Below, piece by piece: positions 8,444-18,027 of a stretch of DNA of 64,000 bases. Position 1 is the stretch's first letter. Each line of letters starts with the position of its first letter. Position numbers and translations under genes: made by a program. A model generated the notes under the pieces. That model did no database searches. It was not told the DNA's origin and saw only the letters and a list, made by a program, of their open reading frames with translations. The DNA comes from Paludibacteraceae bacterium (GTDB lineage Bacteria > Bacteroidota > Bacteroidia > Bacteroidales > Paludibacteraceae): the NCBI GenBank assembly GCA_024401435.1, contig JAKSLB010000016.1, positions 1-64,000 on the forward strand, written 5' to 3'.

Positions 8444-10852
8444 CTATTTTTTAACTATGATTAGTTCTGTATTATCTGTTCCTTTTGCTTTTACAAGGTA
8501 TGCACCTTGAGAATATTTATTGTTAGCCAAATCCTCAGAAAGATTTCCGTACGACTTGATAGAGCCTAACAAAATACCATTCAAAGAGTAGATATCGTAT
8601 TCAACGAGAACATCGTTCTTTATGTTTTGAAGATCAGTAGGGTTAGATGCTTCGAATACGATGTTGTCGATGTTTACATAATCACCATCAATACCGATTT
8701 TCAAGATATGTTTACCTTTTGTAATCAAACCTGTTTTTCCAGATACAATATCGTAAGTTGTCCAGTCTCCTGTATTAGGAACCTTGATTGAACTTCCGAC
8801 GATGTCTTCGTTGTCGATATATAGGCTGAATGCTGAATTATCAACGCCAGAAGCGACTAAGGCTTTGAATGTGTAAGTATCTTCATATTTCACATCGATG
8901 GTGTATTCTAACCATTCCCCTTTGCTAGTCCATCCTAACACATAACCACCATTTCCGTTTTCGTCTAAGTCAACTCCTTCGTCTTTACGGAACGTGATTT
9001 CACCTTGGTTTTCTTCGTCTGCGTCATAATAAGCATAGCCAGCGCCACCTACATCGTAGCGTTCAGGTTCGATAGTACCAGGAAGAGTTTGTGCTTCACC
9101 TTCGTAAGGACCTTGTGCGATACGAGCGTTGACAGTAACGTCAGCAGTTTCATATTCTTTTCCAGCATTATCGTATAAGATAGCTTTGAAATTGTATTTA
9201 CCAGGCTCAGGAATCTCAAATTCAGCAGTGTAAGGAGCTTGATTGCTTGTGCCGATTAATTCGTCGCCATAGTAGAAGTTTGCTTTGTTGATAGCAGATT
9301 CAGAAGTTGTAGCTGTTAATGTGATAGTAGCAGGTGCTTCAACGTCAGTTTCAGAAACTTCAATAGAGACATCAGCTTTCTTAAACATCCAGTAGTCGAA
9401 TTCGCAAGAACCAGAGAATGTGAAGAATAGGTCACATTTGTTGGCAACAGCAGAAGAGAGACGAGTGGACACCTCTTTCAATTGTCCGTTTGTGTTAGGA
9501 ATTTCAAGATATCCGATAACGTCACCATCAGCTTTACCTTTTGTGATTCTGATAACAGCACCAGAAGTTGAAGATACATTGGCTGTGAACACGCTGGCAC
9601 CAGAACCGAAGTCAACACCCACTAGACCAATCCAGTCACCTTTATCAATGTTAGTTACTAACATATTAGAACCGCCCACTTTGGTGTCGATACCACCCAT
9701 CCAAGCAAATGTTTCAGCTTCTGTTTTTTCGAATGGATTAAGTGATCCAACTTGAGAAACACCTTGGTCAGAACCTTTAGATTTGCTGATTGTTCCATTG
9801 CTAGTATTAACATCGACATAGTCCACGTTTGTAGAACGGAAATCGTGATGGATACCTTTTGCATTTTGAAGCATTCTAGCGTGGTATGCCATATACCATT
9901 TACCTTTGAATTCGAACATTGCGTGGTGATTGTTACCTCCGTGGTCTCCTGAAAGGAAATCGTTTTGATTTAGGTAAGCAACACCTGAATAAGTGAAAGG
10001 ACCCATAGGATTACTACTTGTCATGTAGCAGATTTGGGCATTACTCATTGGGTTACCCGTACAATTCCAGTTGGAACAATAACTATAGATGTATTTTCCA
10101 CCGATTTTGTTAGCACCTGCATCCTCGAATAGATAAGGAGGATTGATGGTAGCAGCAGAACCGTTCGTACTGATGAAATCATCGTTTAATTTAATGACGC
10201 GAGCAGTACCAGGATCGGCATTTTTCCCAGAAGGGACACCACCACCGAAATAGATATACCCCGTACCATCATCATCAATCAAAACAGCAGGGTCGAAAAG
10301 CCACGTAACATTACTACAATTAGGTGTGTTACGAGAGATAAGCTCTTTCCCGATAGGGTCTGTCCAAGGTCCCCAAGGACAATCGCTGGTTACAACACCG
10401 ATACCACTACCATTGTTGGCAAAGTACAAGAAGAATTTCTCTTTTCCATTTACTTTTTTATGGCAAGCGGTAGGAGCCCAAGAGCAAGAAGCCCATCTGG
10501 CAGGACCATTTTTTGCAACGGCCATTGTACCGTGATCGGTCCAATTGACCATATCTTTAGAGGATACGCAGTTGATGGTGTTGATGTTTCCGTAACCATT
10601 GTCTACATTAGGTTTTGCTTGATATTCCTGTTCGTCATTCGTCATATAGATGAATACCTCGTCATTATATATCATAGCATATGGGTCAGCACCGTAACGA
10701 GTTATGTAAACTGGGTTGTGATTAGATAAGGACTTTGGTCCGTTTGTAAGTTTTATACCATCAAATTGTCTTGCGAGATCAGAATCTGCTGCATAAGAAA
10801 AACTTGATAGCAACATTAAAAAACTTGCAATTGAAAGAAATTTGTTTTTCAT
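8444..10852 (-). CDS. secreted GH43-CBM6-Ig-CBM6 glycosidase with T9SS domain
   Basis: This 802-residue exported enzyme has a signal peptide (cleavage after SYA, about 21) and a GH43 domain (~40-360) with GADPYAM holding the base Asp, FDPAVLIDDDGTGY holding the second Asp, and LFEDAG as candidate acid. A CBM6-like domain follows (~375-490), then an Ig-like repeat (~495-575), a second CBM6 (~590-725) closely resembling the CBM6 of the neighbouring GH43 protein, and a T9SS domain. The architecture fits arabinoxylan arabinofuranohydrolases or xylosidases (XynD-like). It is first in a three-gene minus-strand run with a -7 box TAAGTTTG at 10958-10965. Confidence 0.85.
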   Translation of the reverse strand: MKNKFLSIASFLMLLSSFSYAADSDLARQFDGIKLTNGPKSLSNHNPVYITRYGADPYAMIYNDEVFIYMTNDEQEYQAKPNVDNGYGNINTINCVSSKDMVNWTDHGTMAVAKNGPARWASCSWAPTACHKKVNGKEKFFLYFANNGSGIGVVTSDCPWGPWTDPIGKELISRNTPNCSNVTWLFDPAVLIDDDGTGYIYFGGGVPSGKNADPGTARVIKLNDDFISTNGSAATINPPYLFEDAGANKIGGKYIYSYCSNWNCTGNPMSNAQICYMTSSNPMGPFTYSGVAYLNQNDFLSGDHGGNNHHAMFEFKGKWYMAYHARMLQNAKGIHHDFRSTNVDYVDVNTSNGTISKSKGSDQGVSQVGSLNPFEKTEAETFAWMGGIDTKVGGSNMLVTNIDKGDWIGLVGVDFGSGASVFTANVSSTSGAVIRITKGKADGDVIGYLEIPNTNGQLKEVSTRLSSAVANKCDLFFTFSGSCEFDYWMFKKADVSIEVSETDVEAPATITLTATTSESAINKANFYYGDELIGTSNQAPYTAEFEIPEPGKYNFKAILYDNAGKEYETADVTVNARIAQGPYEGEAQTLPGTIEPERYDVGGAGYAYYDADEENQGEITFRKDEGVDLDENGNGGYVLGWTSKGEWLEYTIDVKYEDTYTFKALVASGVDNSAFSLYIDNEDIVGSSIKVPNTGDWTTYDIVSGKTGLITKGKHILKIGIDGDYVNIDNIVFEASNPTDLQNIKNDVLVEYDIYSLNGILLGSIKSYGNLSEDLANNKYSQGAYLVKAKGTDNTELIIVKK

Positions 10853-10957
10853 GGTTTTCTGTATTTAAATTGTTTTTGTTTGTTTATATGTTGCAAAGTA
10901 ATAGGAAAAAAATTTCTTGCGTATGTATTATTTTCTCAAATAATGGAAATTTTGTTG

Positions 10958-10965
10958 CAAACTTA
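10958..10965 (-). promoter_or_regulatory. -7 box for the GH43 run
   Basis: TAAGTTTG on the minus strand lies about 105 bases upstream of the ATG at 10852, giving a leader of roughly 100 nt. Confidence 0.45.
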
Positions 10966-11018
10966 TTTTAAAAGATGTGTTTTTGTTGTTTGTGTACCAA
11001 AGGAGGTGGCTGATACGA

Positions 11019-11045
11019 AAAAGGGCGAAATAAGTTCGCCCTTGA
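11019..11045 (-). terminator. terminator of the DUF486 gene
   Basis: AAGGGCGAA (11021-11029) pairs with TTCGCCCTT (11035-11043). On the minus strand TTTTTCG follows. Confidence 0.7.
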
Positions 11046-11065
11046 AATTTATATGTGTATTGTAT

Positions 11066-11434
11066 TTATTTCAAAAAGACGAAAAATACAGCCAAGACGA
11101 GACAAACGAAAGCAACTATATGATTCCATTGAATCGCTTCCCCTTTGAATAAGAAAGTGGCAATGATGGAAAAAATAGTGATGGAAATCACCTCTTGAAT
11201 TACTTTTAACTGAACCAAAGAGAATGGACCTCCTGTGATTTGGGAACCAATTCGGTTGGCTGGAATCATAAAACAATATTCAAGAAGAGCAACCCCCCAA
11301 CTGCAAAGTATGATTAAAATCAAAGGCCAATCGGTTGAAATTTTCATCTCTTGTAATTTCAAATTACCATACCAAGCAAATGTCATGAATACATTGGAGA
11401 TGATTAGTAATAAAATTGTATATAAAATTTTCAT
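11066..11434 (-). CDS. DUF486/DMT-like small membrane protein
   Basis: This 122-residue, four-helix membrane protein matches DUF486, a short relative of the drug/metabolite transporter superfamily. Characteristic blocks are TFAWYGNLK, WGVALLEYCFMIPANRIG and FSLVQLKVIQEVISI. No substrate is known. The frame is open up to 11557, but TAATTTTG at 11458-11465 on the same strand is a -7 box inside that extension. Transcription therefore starts just upstream of the ATG at 11434, and the longer N-terminus is not made. Confidence 0.85.
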   Translation of the reverse strand: MKILYTILLLIISNVFMTFAWYGNLKLQEMKISTDWPLILIILCSWGVALLEYCFMIPANRIGSQITGGPFSLVQLKVIQEVISITIFSIIATFLFKGEAIQWNHIVAFVCLVLAVFFVFLK

Positions 11435-11457
11435 TTCATTTTTTTTATAATTGACTG

Positions 11458-11465
11458 CAAAATTA
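11458..11465 (-). promoter_or_regulatory. -7 box for the DUF486 gene
   Basis: TAATTTTG on the minus strand lies 24 bases before the ATG at 11434 and decides the start. Confidence 0.6.
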
Positions 11466-11586
11466 GAAAATATATAAATAATGGACAATAAAAAGATACG
11501 ATTGGTTATGTGGCAAGTTGGGATCCATAAAATTGAAATGTTGAATAACTTTTGCATTTTTTTGATTGATGTAAAATAAAAAGAAT

Positions 11587-11594
11587 TATCTTTG
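11587..11594 (+). promoter_or_regulatory. -7 box for mannose-1-phosphate guanylyltransferase
   Basis: TATCTTTG overlaps an in-frame TTG at 11592, so that codon cannot be the start. The first ATG downstream is at 11613. Confidence 0.6.
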
Positions 11595-11612
11595 CCAAAA
11601 ATTCAAATCTCA

Positions 11613-12695
11613 ATGAAGAATAATTATTGCGTAATTATGGCGGGTGGTGTCGGCAGCCGTTTCTGGCCATATAGTACAGAAAAAAGACCAAAACAGTTCT
11701 TAGATTTCTTTGGAACTGGTCGTTCATTGTTGCAGATGACGTTTGATCGCTTTTCAAAAATAATTCCAATAGAAAATATTTTCATAGCCTCCAATAGCAG
11801 TTATAAAAATCTGATTATGGAACAACTTCCAGAAATAAAAGAAAATCAGATTTTGTTAGAGCCTGCGCGTCGTAATACAGCTCCTTGTATTTTGTATGCG
11901 ATGAATAAGATAGAAGCAATCAATCCCAATGCGAATGTGATTGTAACTCCATCCGATCATCTTATATTGAAAGAAGAAGAGTTTATTAGAACGGTAAAGG
12001 TTGCCATGGATTATACCCAAAAACATGATAAAATTTTGACGATGGGGATAAAACCTCATCGTCCAGAGACTGCTTATGGTTATATTCAAATCGATGAAAA
12101 GGTAGATCCAAATAGTAATATATATAAAGTCAAGACATTTACAGAAAAGCCTAATTTGGAATTGGCGAAAATCTTTGTGGAAAGTGGCGAGTTTTTTTGG
12201 AATTGTGGTATGTTCGTTTGGAAAGTTCAAACTATCCTGTCTGCTTTTGATAATTTCATGGGTGAGATGAGTAATAAGTTCAGAACAGGTAAATGCTTCT
12301 ACAATACACAAGAGGAACAATCTTTTATCGATAGAATTTATAAGAATTGTACGAATATTTCTATAGATTATGCTATTTTGGAAAAGGCTATGAACGTCGA
12401 TGTCATGGCTGCTGATTTTGGATGGTCTGATGTGGGTACGTGGGGATCCATTTATGAACATTCGGATAAGGATGTGGAATCTAATGTCTCTTTGCAATGT
12501 AAATCATTGTTGTATGATTGTAAAGACAATGTGATAGCTATACCTGATGGGAAATTAGCGGTCATTCAAGGATTGGAAGATTACATTATTGCAGAAGCGG
12601 ATAATGTATTGCTAATCTGTAAAAAATCGGAAGAACAACGTATCCGTCAGTTTGTGAATGATACGCAAGTGAAAATTGGAAAGGAATATATTTAA
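11613..12695 (+). CDS. manC: mannose-1-phosphate guanylyltransferase
   Basis: This 360-residue enzyme makes GDP-mannose from mannose-1-phosphate and GTP for surface glycans. The nucleotidyltransferase signature MAGGVGSRFWPYSTEKRPKQF is at the N-terminus. VTPSDHL (metal-binding Asp), TFTEKPNLELA and the WNCGMFVWK and DFGWSDVGTWGS blocks follow, all typical of the family. It is the short form without the C-terminal isomerase domain found in bifunctional enzymes. It is transcribed alone and ends at a long palindromic terminator shared with the convergent DUF4112 gene. Confidence 0.92.
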   Translation: MKNNYCVIMAGGVGSRFWPYSTEKRPKQFLDFFGTGRSLLQMTFDRFSKIIPIENIFIASNSSYKNLIMEQLPEIKENQILLEPARRNTAPCILYAMNKIEAINPNANVIVTPSDHLILKEEEFIRTVKVAMDYTQKHDKILTMGIKPHRPETAYGYIQIDEKVDPNSNIYKVKTFTEKPNLELAKIFVESGEFFWNCGMFVWKVQTILSAFDNFMGEMSNKFRTGKCFYNTQEEQSFIDRIYKNCTNISIDYAILEKAMNVDVMAADFGWSDVGTWGSIYEHSDKDVESNVSLQCKSLLYDCKDNVIAIPDGKLAVIQGLEDYIIAEADNVLLICKKSEEQRIRQFVNDTQVKIGKEYI

Positions 12696-12713
12696 TCGAT
12701 TTTTGAGATAAAA

Positions 12714-12812
12714 ATGGAGGGTGTGTCAAAACTGAACTGAACCCCGAAAGTTTTTTTGTCCAACTTTCGGGGTTCAGTTCAACTTTGTTAGTTTTTGATA
12801 CACCCTCCATTT
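12714..12812. repeat. nested palindrome: terminator arms enclosing an IS-end-like 49-bp palindrome (copy 1)
   Basis: The outer arms ATGGAGGGTGTGTCAAAA and TTTTTGATACACCCTCCAT form a bidirectional terminator between two convergent genes. Inside at 12733-12781 is TGAACTGAACCCCGAAAG..CTTTCGGGGTTCAGTTCA. The 49-bp core is the reverse complement of the core at 52087-52135, as far as I can compare by eye without a difference. The TGAACTGAACCCC..AAGTTGGAC form resembles termini of IS3-family (IS150-type) elements, so this may be two abutted ends. Confidence 0.75.
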
Positions 12813-12853
12813 TTTTTCTCTCTCTCCTATCCTATTGTTAGCTGTTTTCTCGT

Positions 12854-13384
12854 CTATAGGTTTGAAATGATTTTGACAAGGAGAAAAGAGGCTCCTGCAA
12901 TGACAAAGATACCAATACCTGCAATGATGTTTACTCGTCGCTTAATCGCTGGATCATCTTCTACAAATCCTTTTATCATGTATCGATTAATGTAATTACT
13001 GCAAAATGCCATATCAATAAAGGTTCCTGCAAAAGGAATGAGTCCGATCATCAAATCTGCCAAAACAACAGCCAATACGGCAACTGTGAGACGTAATGAT
13101 TTAATGGTGTTGATGCATAAAAATACGTATAATAAACCTACAACACCTGATAAAATATCGCCTCCGATTTCTAAAATTCCTAATGCCGCATCTGCTATGT
13201 CAAATCCTATGGCACCTTTAATTAATACAGTGTAGAGAGTTGTCTGTTCAATGGATTGTCGCTTTAACTCTCGCCTCTTTTTCTGTTCCTGCGCCTTCTG
13301 CTTGATTTTCTCTTCTCTGTTGATCTCCTTTTCAGAATCGAAACCAAATTTCTTTCTTGTCTTTTCTCTCCTCTCGTTTGACAT
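12854..13384 (-). CDS. DUF4112-like membrane protein
   Basis: This 176-residue protein has a charged, Lys/Glu-rich N-terminal 45 residues, probably cytoplasmic coiled coil. Hydrophobic segments with a DUF4112-like core follow (AVVLADLMIGLIPFAGTFIDM.. CSNYINRYM), then a final membrane helix. The family has no assigned biochemical role. It lies 53 bases after the 710-residue coiled-coil gene in the same direction, so the two may be cotranscribed. The family assignment is by pattern only. Confidence 0.65.
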   Translation of the reverse strand: MSNERREKTRKKFGFDSEKEINREEKIKQKAQEQKKRRELKRQSIEQTTLYTVLIKGAIGFDIADAALGILEIGGDILSGVVGLLYVFLCINTIKSLRLTVAVLAVVLADLMIGLIPFAGTFIDMAFCSNYINRYMIKGFVEDDPAIKRRVNIIAGIGIFVIAGASFLLVKIISNL

Positions 13385-13437
13385 TTATTCTTAATTTGAG
13401 AATTATTTAAATAATGGGGATTTTATAGCAGCCCCCA

Positions 13438-15570
13438 TTAGATATTAAGTGTTTTCTCTCCTTTTAAAATCGCTTCAAAATCACTTTCACTCAGTTCTTG
13501 TTCTGGTATGCCAGCTAAATCAATCAACGCATTACGCAACTCTTCGTTGTTGGTGGCCGTGTTGGCTCTTTTTAAGACTTGTAGGAGGATTTTGTTCTTC
13601 TGGTCGATATTCGACATGGTTGATTGAAATTCCTTCTTTAAACGAGCCATTTCTTGATTGTAAATAGCTTCTGATAATTGAGATTTCATTTGCTCGGTTT
13701 GTAGGTATGACCAGTTTTTGAGTATTTCAGATGCTTTGTCTACCGCATGCTGCATGCCTTCTGTCATCTCAATGGTTATATCATTTTGTGATAAACCAAA
13801 TTCTTTGAGAACACTATTGGAAATTTCAGTGCCGTTTTCTTTTAATTCAGCACAAATATTTCCGGCAAAATCATGAAGTTTGTTGATGATGTCATTCGGT
13901 AATGTTGTAATCTCTTCATGATTTGAAAGTGTCGTTACATTCGTCAGATTATCATCTAATTTAGTTTCAATGATTACCTTACCTGTATGCAATAAAGAAA
14001 GAAGATTTTTCAGATGTTTTAAGACTTCCAACTTTTGTTGTGGTGTACATTGCATTTTTTCAGCCATCTGACGATTTATTTCTTTTAATTTTTCTTTGCA
14101 TGCTTCGTATTCTTGCTTTTCTTCGTTCAAATGATTAGTGTGATTTGTCTTGTCTTCCTTGCTTTCATATACATCCAAAAGTGTATCTTCATAGGCGGCA
14201 ACGAGTTCTCCATCATGTTGATCCCATTCCAAAAGTTTCCTGCCATAGTTTCGTTGGGCGACTCCGAAAGTTAAGAAACGAGATAATATGTTAGGTTCTG
14301 CTGGTTTCCTGCTTTTTGCCTCTTCGTAGTTTTTCTTTTGGGCATCAAGCATTCCTTGCCATTCTGAGAGTTGTGCATCGTAGAGCGCAATGTTCTCATT
14401 GTGGTCATTGATACTTCTTTCCAACTCTTTACAGCGTTTTAATAATAGATCTCTTTCTTCTTTTAATGCTTTTACATCGTCTGTGTATACTGCATTCAAT
14501 AGTTTTTGTAAATCATCGGAAAGCACTTGGTCGCTTAAACGAACAAAGGCATCTGCGCGTGGAATATAAAGGTCGTTTAATATTTTGTGTATGGTGGCTA
14601 AACGAAGGACGTCGCTATTGATTTGCTGACGGTCTTTTTTGATACTATTCTCAAATTGCACATACTCTTTTTTGATGGTTGTTGTTTTTTCTTGGGCATC
14701 TAACCAGTGATTGAGGTATGAGATAGCTCCCATGACGAGAGAACCATAAATGCCTCCTTTCGAACCGATGGATTTGCTCATTTTCATCCATACGGGTAGT
14801 TGATTGACTGTTTGTTGATAATGAGAGGCGATTTCACCCATCAAAAGTGTGCATCGTTCATCCAATTTGTCAAATTCTAATTGCACCTGTTTTTGCATGG
14901 CACTGACATCCAACCATCGGATGGCGTCAAAGTCGAACAATTGTGGAGCTACTACTTTAATCGAGTCTCCAAATATGTCGACAAGAGCGTTGGCATATTG
15001 CATAAAAAGGGAGTTGATACAACTACGAAGTTCGATGAAATTGTGAATGTCTGTTTTTACACCCATTTCAGCAGAGTGATAACTCTCGACCATCTTACCA
15101 TAGTTTTGCATTAAGGCAGCACTTTTACTTTGAAGTGTTTGTATGTCATTCGTGCCTTCTAACAATTTGTTGAGGTCTGTAATCTCTTTTGCCAACTCAA
15201 TTTTCAGTACATCGCTGACGTTTTGTTTTGCTTCGATTAATATATCTTGAACATTGTTCAAATCATCGTTGACGATGGCTATGGCTTGCTCTGTGTTACC
15301 TTCATCTAATTGGGCATTCAATTCGTATTGATCAACAACGCTCATGCTTTCATTGTTGATTACAATCGCTTTACGAATAGATTCTGGTTCGCCTAAATTT
15401 TTATAGGCACGATAGACAAGCCCACTTAATATGGCTCCGTCAGTACAATCAACTTTATATTTGTCTTTAAGAATGAATGCAACGTCTGCACGAGAGATTT
15501 TCTCTTGTTTGGCAATTTGTTTGTCCGCTATCTCTTTAATATAGCGATATGCTTGTTCTTCGTTTCTCAT
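13438..15570 (-). CDS. large alpha-helical coiled-coil protein of unknown function
   Basis: I do not recognise this 710-residue protein. It lacks a signal peptide and is predicted almost entirely helical, with heptad-like stretches at about 110-150, 300-345, 375-425 and 460-500. The N-terminal 80 residues (ISRADVAFILKDKY..GAILSGLVYRAYKNLG) could be a small helical DNA- or protein-binding domain. One short hydrophobic stretch (GGIYGSLVMGAISYLNHWL, ~275-293) interrupts the helices, an arrangement also seen in alpha-helical pore-forming or membrane-tethering proteins. The neighbouring DUF4112 membrane protein may be its partner. TACATTTG at 15660-15667 is its likely -7 box. Confidence 0.6.
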   Translation of the reverse strand: MRNEEQAYRYIKEIADKQIAKQEKISRADVAFILKDKYKVDCTDGAILSGLVYRAYKNLGEPESIRKAIVINNESMSVVDQYELNAQLDEGNTEQAIAIVNDDLNNVQDILIEAKQNVSDVLKIELAKEITDLNKLLEGTNDIQTLQSKSAALMQNYGKMVESYHSAEMGVKTDIHNFIELRSCINSLFMQYANALVDIFGDSIKVVAPQLFDFDAIRWLDVSAMQKQVQLEFDKLDERCTLLMGEIASHYQQTVNQLPVWMKMSKSIGSKGGIYGSLVMGAISYLNHWLDAQEKTTTIKKEYVQFENSIKKDRQQINSDVLRLATIHKILNDLYIPRADAFVRLSDQVLSDDLQKLLNAVYTDDVKALKEERDLLLKRCKELERSINDHNENIALYDAQLSEWQGMLDAQKKNYEEAKSRKPAEPNILSRFLTFGVAQRNYGRKLLEWDQHDGELVAAYEDTLLDVYESKEDKTNHTNHLNEEKQEYEACKEKLKEINRQMAEKMQCTPQQKLEVLKHLKNLLSLLHTGKVIIETKLDDNLTNVTTLSNHEEITTLPNDIINKLHDFAGNICAELKENGTEISNSVLKEFGLSQNDITIEMTEGMQHAVDKASEILKNWSYLQTEQMKSQLSEAIYNQEMARLKKEFQSTMSNIDQKNKILLQVLKRANTATNNEELRNALIDLAGIPEQELSESDFEAILKGEKTLNI

Positions 15571-15854
15571 ATCGTTTGGTTTTAGAATCTGTTTAATTGT
15601 ATTAGTTTGTTAATTTAGTTCTTTATAAGACGTTTTCCCTTGTCTTATTTTGTTGCTAACAAATGTAAATATTTTTCTTTATGAATACGATTTTTTTGAA
15701 AATATTATTCGTGTGATTCTCTATTTTATGAATCAATATTTAGATAGACAACCAACATTCTAATCTCGTGGAATTTGTGAGACCTTCTGTGCTTTTGTTG
15801 AACGATTTTTCTGCATTGTCCTATGACATATTCTACTTTCATTGTAAAACAAAA
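15571..15854. other. intergenic spacer with promoter
   Basis: This contains the minus-strand -7 box TACATTTG (15660-15667), giving the coiled-coil gene a leader of about 85 nt. I see nothing else beyond AT-rich sequence. Confidence 0.45.
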
Positions 15855-15881
15855 AAAGAGGATGTATGATACACCCTCTTT
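15855..15881 (-). terminator. GAGGGTGTATC-family terminator
   Basis: AAAGAGGATGTA and TACACCCTCTTT pair around TGA with one A-C mismatch. On the minus strand a T-run follows. It terminates the DUF3472 gene and belongs to the same sequence family as the hairpins at 12714, 29684, 36367 and 52072. Confidence 0.7.
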
Positions 15882-15903
15882 TCCCTTTTATAGAAGACGA
15901 AGT

Positions 15904-17892
15904 TTATTTAGCAATAAATTTTTCTGAATATTCACCGTTTTCAAAGATGATTCTTGCAATAAATTGAATACCGACAGATAAACCATTTGTATGGATATCT
16001 AATTTATTCAATCCTTCTTGAAGAGAAACTGTTTGTCTTGCAGCATCCCAACCATAAATAGAAGAGATAATCACAGTAGCATTCGTATTTATTGAAGACT
16101 CAAAATCGATATGCACATCATTACCTAATCCATAGACACTTTTAATTCCTTCATTGCCATCAGAAATAGTTTCATTGCCATCATATACACCTTTGCCAAG
16201 ATTGAAGTTAGATTTACAATTTTGATCATCAATAGAAGCTACGAAATAGTAATCGTCACTGAATGAAAGGTTATTTGTGTTAAGATAAAGAACAGCAGAA
16301 TTTTGATTGTCACCTACACTCATAAGACCATTCCAAGAAGAAAGAACATTACCGGATTTGTCTACAATTCTTAAATCCAAATTAGTGTTTTTGTGATCAA
16401 TAGGAACGTTTACAAGTAAACCACCATATTGAACAGTGAAGTCGTTCATCATGTTTAGGCATGAAGGTGTTGTTTCTGGTTCAGGTTCGTTAATAGAAAG
16501 AGGGAAAGCGGTACGAATCTTATTATCAAAGATATCTGTAAGGATTACAGAGATACTATATTCTCCTGCTTCTTTGATAGGAAGATAAACTTTTCTACAA
16601 TTTGGTTGAATGGCAGAATCAGTACTTACGATTTCATAGCCTACAAATTTATTTTTCTTATCGAATATTTTTTTTGAAACTTCATATTTATAAGCGAATT
16701 GAGGAAGTTTATCTTCTCTGATAGTCCATGATAAAGAATCATTTTCAAGTCTGACGTCAGTGATTTGAATTGGTTCAAATAAAACTCGAGATTCTGAATT
16801 ATCAGCTATTGTTTTATACATTTCTTCATCTAAATTGACAGTATCAGGGACATTTCCTTCTACATTACCACCTGATGATAGATAAAATACACCTAATGAA
16901 TCAATTCCATATACATCTGGAGTGTTTGGATATTTGCAGTTGTCTCCTTTAGAAATTGTAATAGAACTAAAAGAAGTTGAAGTGTTCCATTTTCCATTTG
17001 ATTGATCCCTCCACCACAATGGATGTACATATACAGCTTTTTGGTTTGCTCCATTGTCATTGAAATCTTCAAGGAATGTTCCTGCATTACCACCAAAATA
17101 CATATTCTTTTCAGGATAAATCATTGTAATGCCATAATACCATGTTTGGTTAGTATGGTCAAGTCTCCAATATCCAACTTTAGAAATTTCATTTTCATGC
17201 CATACTTTGACTACAGAAGAATAGGTTTGGTTTAACTTCCAATCAAAATTATATAAAGATTGAAGTCCTCTACCTTCTCCATCGAATGGTTTAATTTGAC
17301 CACGAGAATCTCTATAGTCTTCAGATTTAATATCGGTAGTAGTTATTGATTGGAATAACAAAATTGTATCGGCTTTGTTGTCATTAGGATATGTATAAAA
17401 ACTTACCACTCCATCCCAAAATTTACAATAAACAGAATCCCCTTTTAATTGACTCCTTTCAATTGTTCCAATAATGCGGTTCCCTGATGTAATTGTTATT
17501 AAATCATCGTTAACCGCACGTGTTTCATTATTGCTGATTTCTGTTCCGTTCCATCTAACTAACGGATTCCAAATTGAAAAAATTGAAACGTGTTTTCCGT
17601 CATACAATGATTGAATGCCCATATAGGAAGCATCTTCATATCTCAAGAAATTACCCTCTTCGTCTAATTGAGCCATATTAATTTGTAATGAGTTATAGAA
17701 GGTTCCATTTGCTTCAATTACGGGTGTAACGGTAGAAACCATGAGATCTGAATAAGAAGAACTTGGAAACCTATACCAAGGATCTACAGCTGGAGAAGCA
17801 TCATCTCCCGCAAAAACTGAATTTGTTCCAAATGCGCTTATTAACAAGAATGCTAATAATGCTTTTGGTTGAGTGAAATAATTTTTTCTCAT
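15904..17892 (-). CDS. secreted DUF3472-domain protein with T9SS sorting domain
   Basis: This 662-residue exported protein has a signal peptide (cleavage near SVFAG, ~29) and a DUF3472-type beta-sandwich in the first half: FDWKLNQTYSSVVKV, YYGITMIYPEKNMYFGG, FLEDF and the W-rich HPLWWRDQSNGKWN. Ig-like segments follow, ending in a T9SS type A domain (LQEGLNKLDIHTNGLSVG..EKFIAK). DUF3472 proteins are often found with carbohydrate-binding or glycosidase modules, but no catalytic residues are evident here. Its role is unknown, possibly glycan binding at the surface. TATTTTTG at 18020-18027 is a likely -7 box, giving a leader of about 125 nt. Confidence 0.7.
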   Translation of the reverse strand: MRKNYFTQPKALLAFLLISAFGTNSVFAGDDASPAVDPWYRFPSSSYSDLMVSTVTPVIEANGTFYNSLQINMAQLDEEGNFLRYEDASYMGIQSLYDGKHVSIFSIWNPLVRWNGTEISNNETRAVNDDLITITSGNRIIGTIERSQLKGDSVYCKFWDGVVSFYTYPNDNKADTILLFQSITTTDIKSEDYRDSRGQIKPFDGEGRGLQSLYNFDWKLNQTYSSVVKVWHENEISKVGYWRLDHTNQTWYYGITMIYPEKNMYFGGNAGTFLEDFNDNGANQKAVYVHPLWWRDQSNGKWNTSTSFSSITISKGDNCKYPNTPDVYGIDSLGVFYLSSGGNVEGNVPDTVNLDEEMYKTIADNSESRVLFEPIQITDVRLENDSLSWTIREDKLPQFAYKYEVSKKIFDKKNKFVGYEIVSTDSAIQPNCRKVYLPIKEAGEYSISVILTDIFDNKIRTAFPLSINEPEPETTPSCLNMMNDFTVQYGGLLVNVPIDHKNTNLDLRIVDKSGNVLSSWNGLMSVGDNQNSAVLYLNTNNLSFSDDYYFVASIDDQNCKSNFNLGKGVYDGNETISDGNEGIKSVYGLGNDVHIDFESSINTNATVIISSIYGWDAARQTVSLQEGLNKLDIHTNGLSVGIQFIARIIFENGEYSEKFIAK

Positions 17893-18019
17893 TTGATTTT
17901 AATTTAAAAATGTCAATAAAAAATCGGATTGGAAATTAACCATTTCCAATTTATCAAGTTGATTTAAAATAAAAAGTAGATGTCAGTGACAATTGTCGAT
18001 ACACACATACATTCATTTG

Positions 18020-18027
18020 CAAAAATA
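18020..18027 (-). promoter_or_regulatory. -7 box for the DUF3472 gene
   Basis: TATTTTTG on the minus strand lies about 128 bases upstream of the ATG at 17892. No closer box was seen. Confidence 0.4.

Noticed and set aside
4157-10852. Polysaccharide utilisation locus
   Set aside because: No SusC, SusD or hybrid two-component or ECF regulator is visible on either side; only three enzymes are present.
11856-12497. 213-codon minus-strand frame inside manC
   Set aside because: Antisense shadow of a well-supported gene, with an Ile/His-rich nonsense-like composition.
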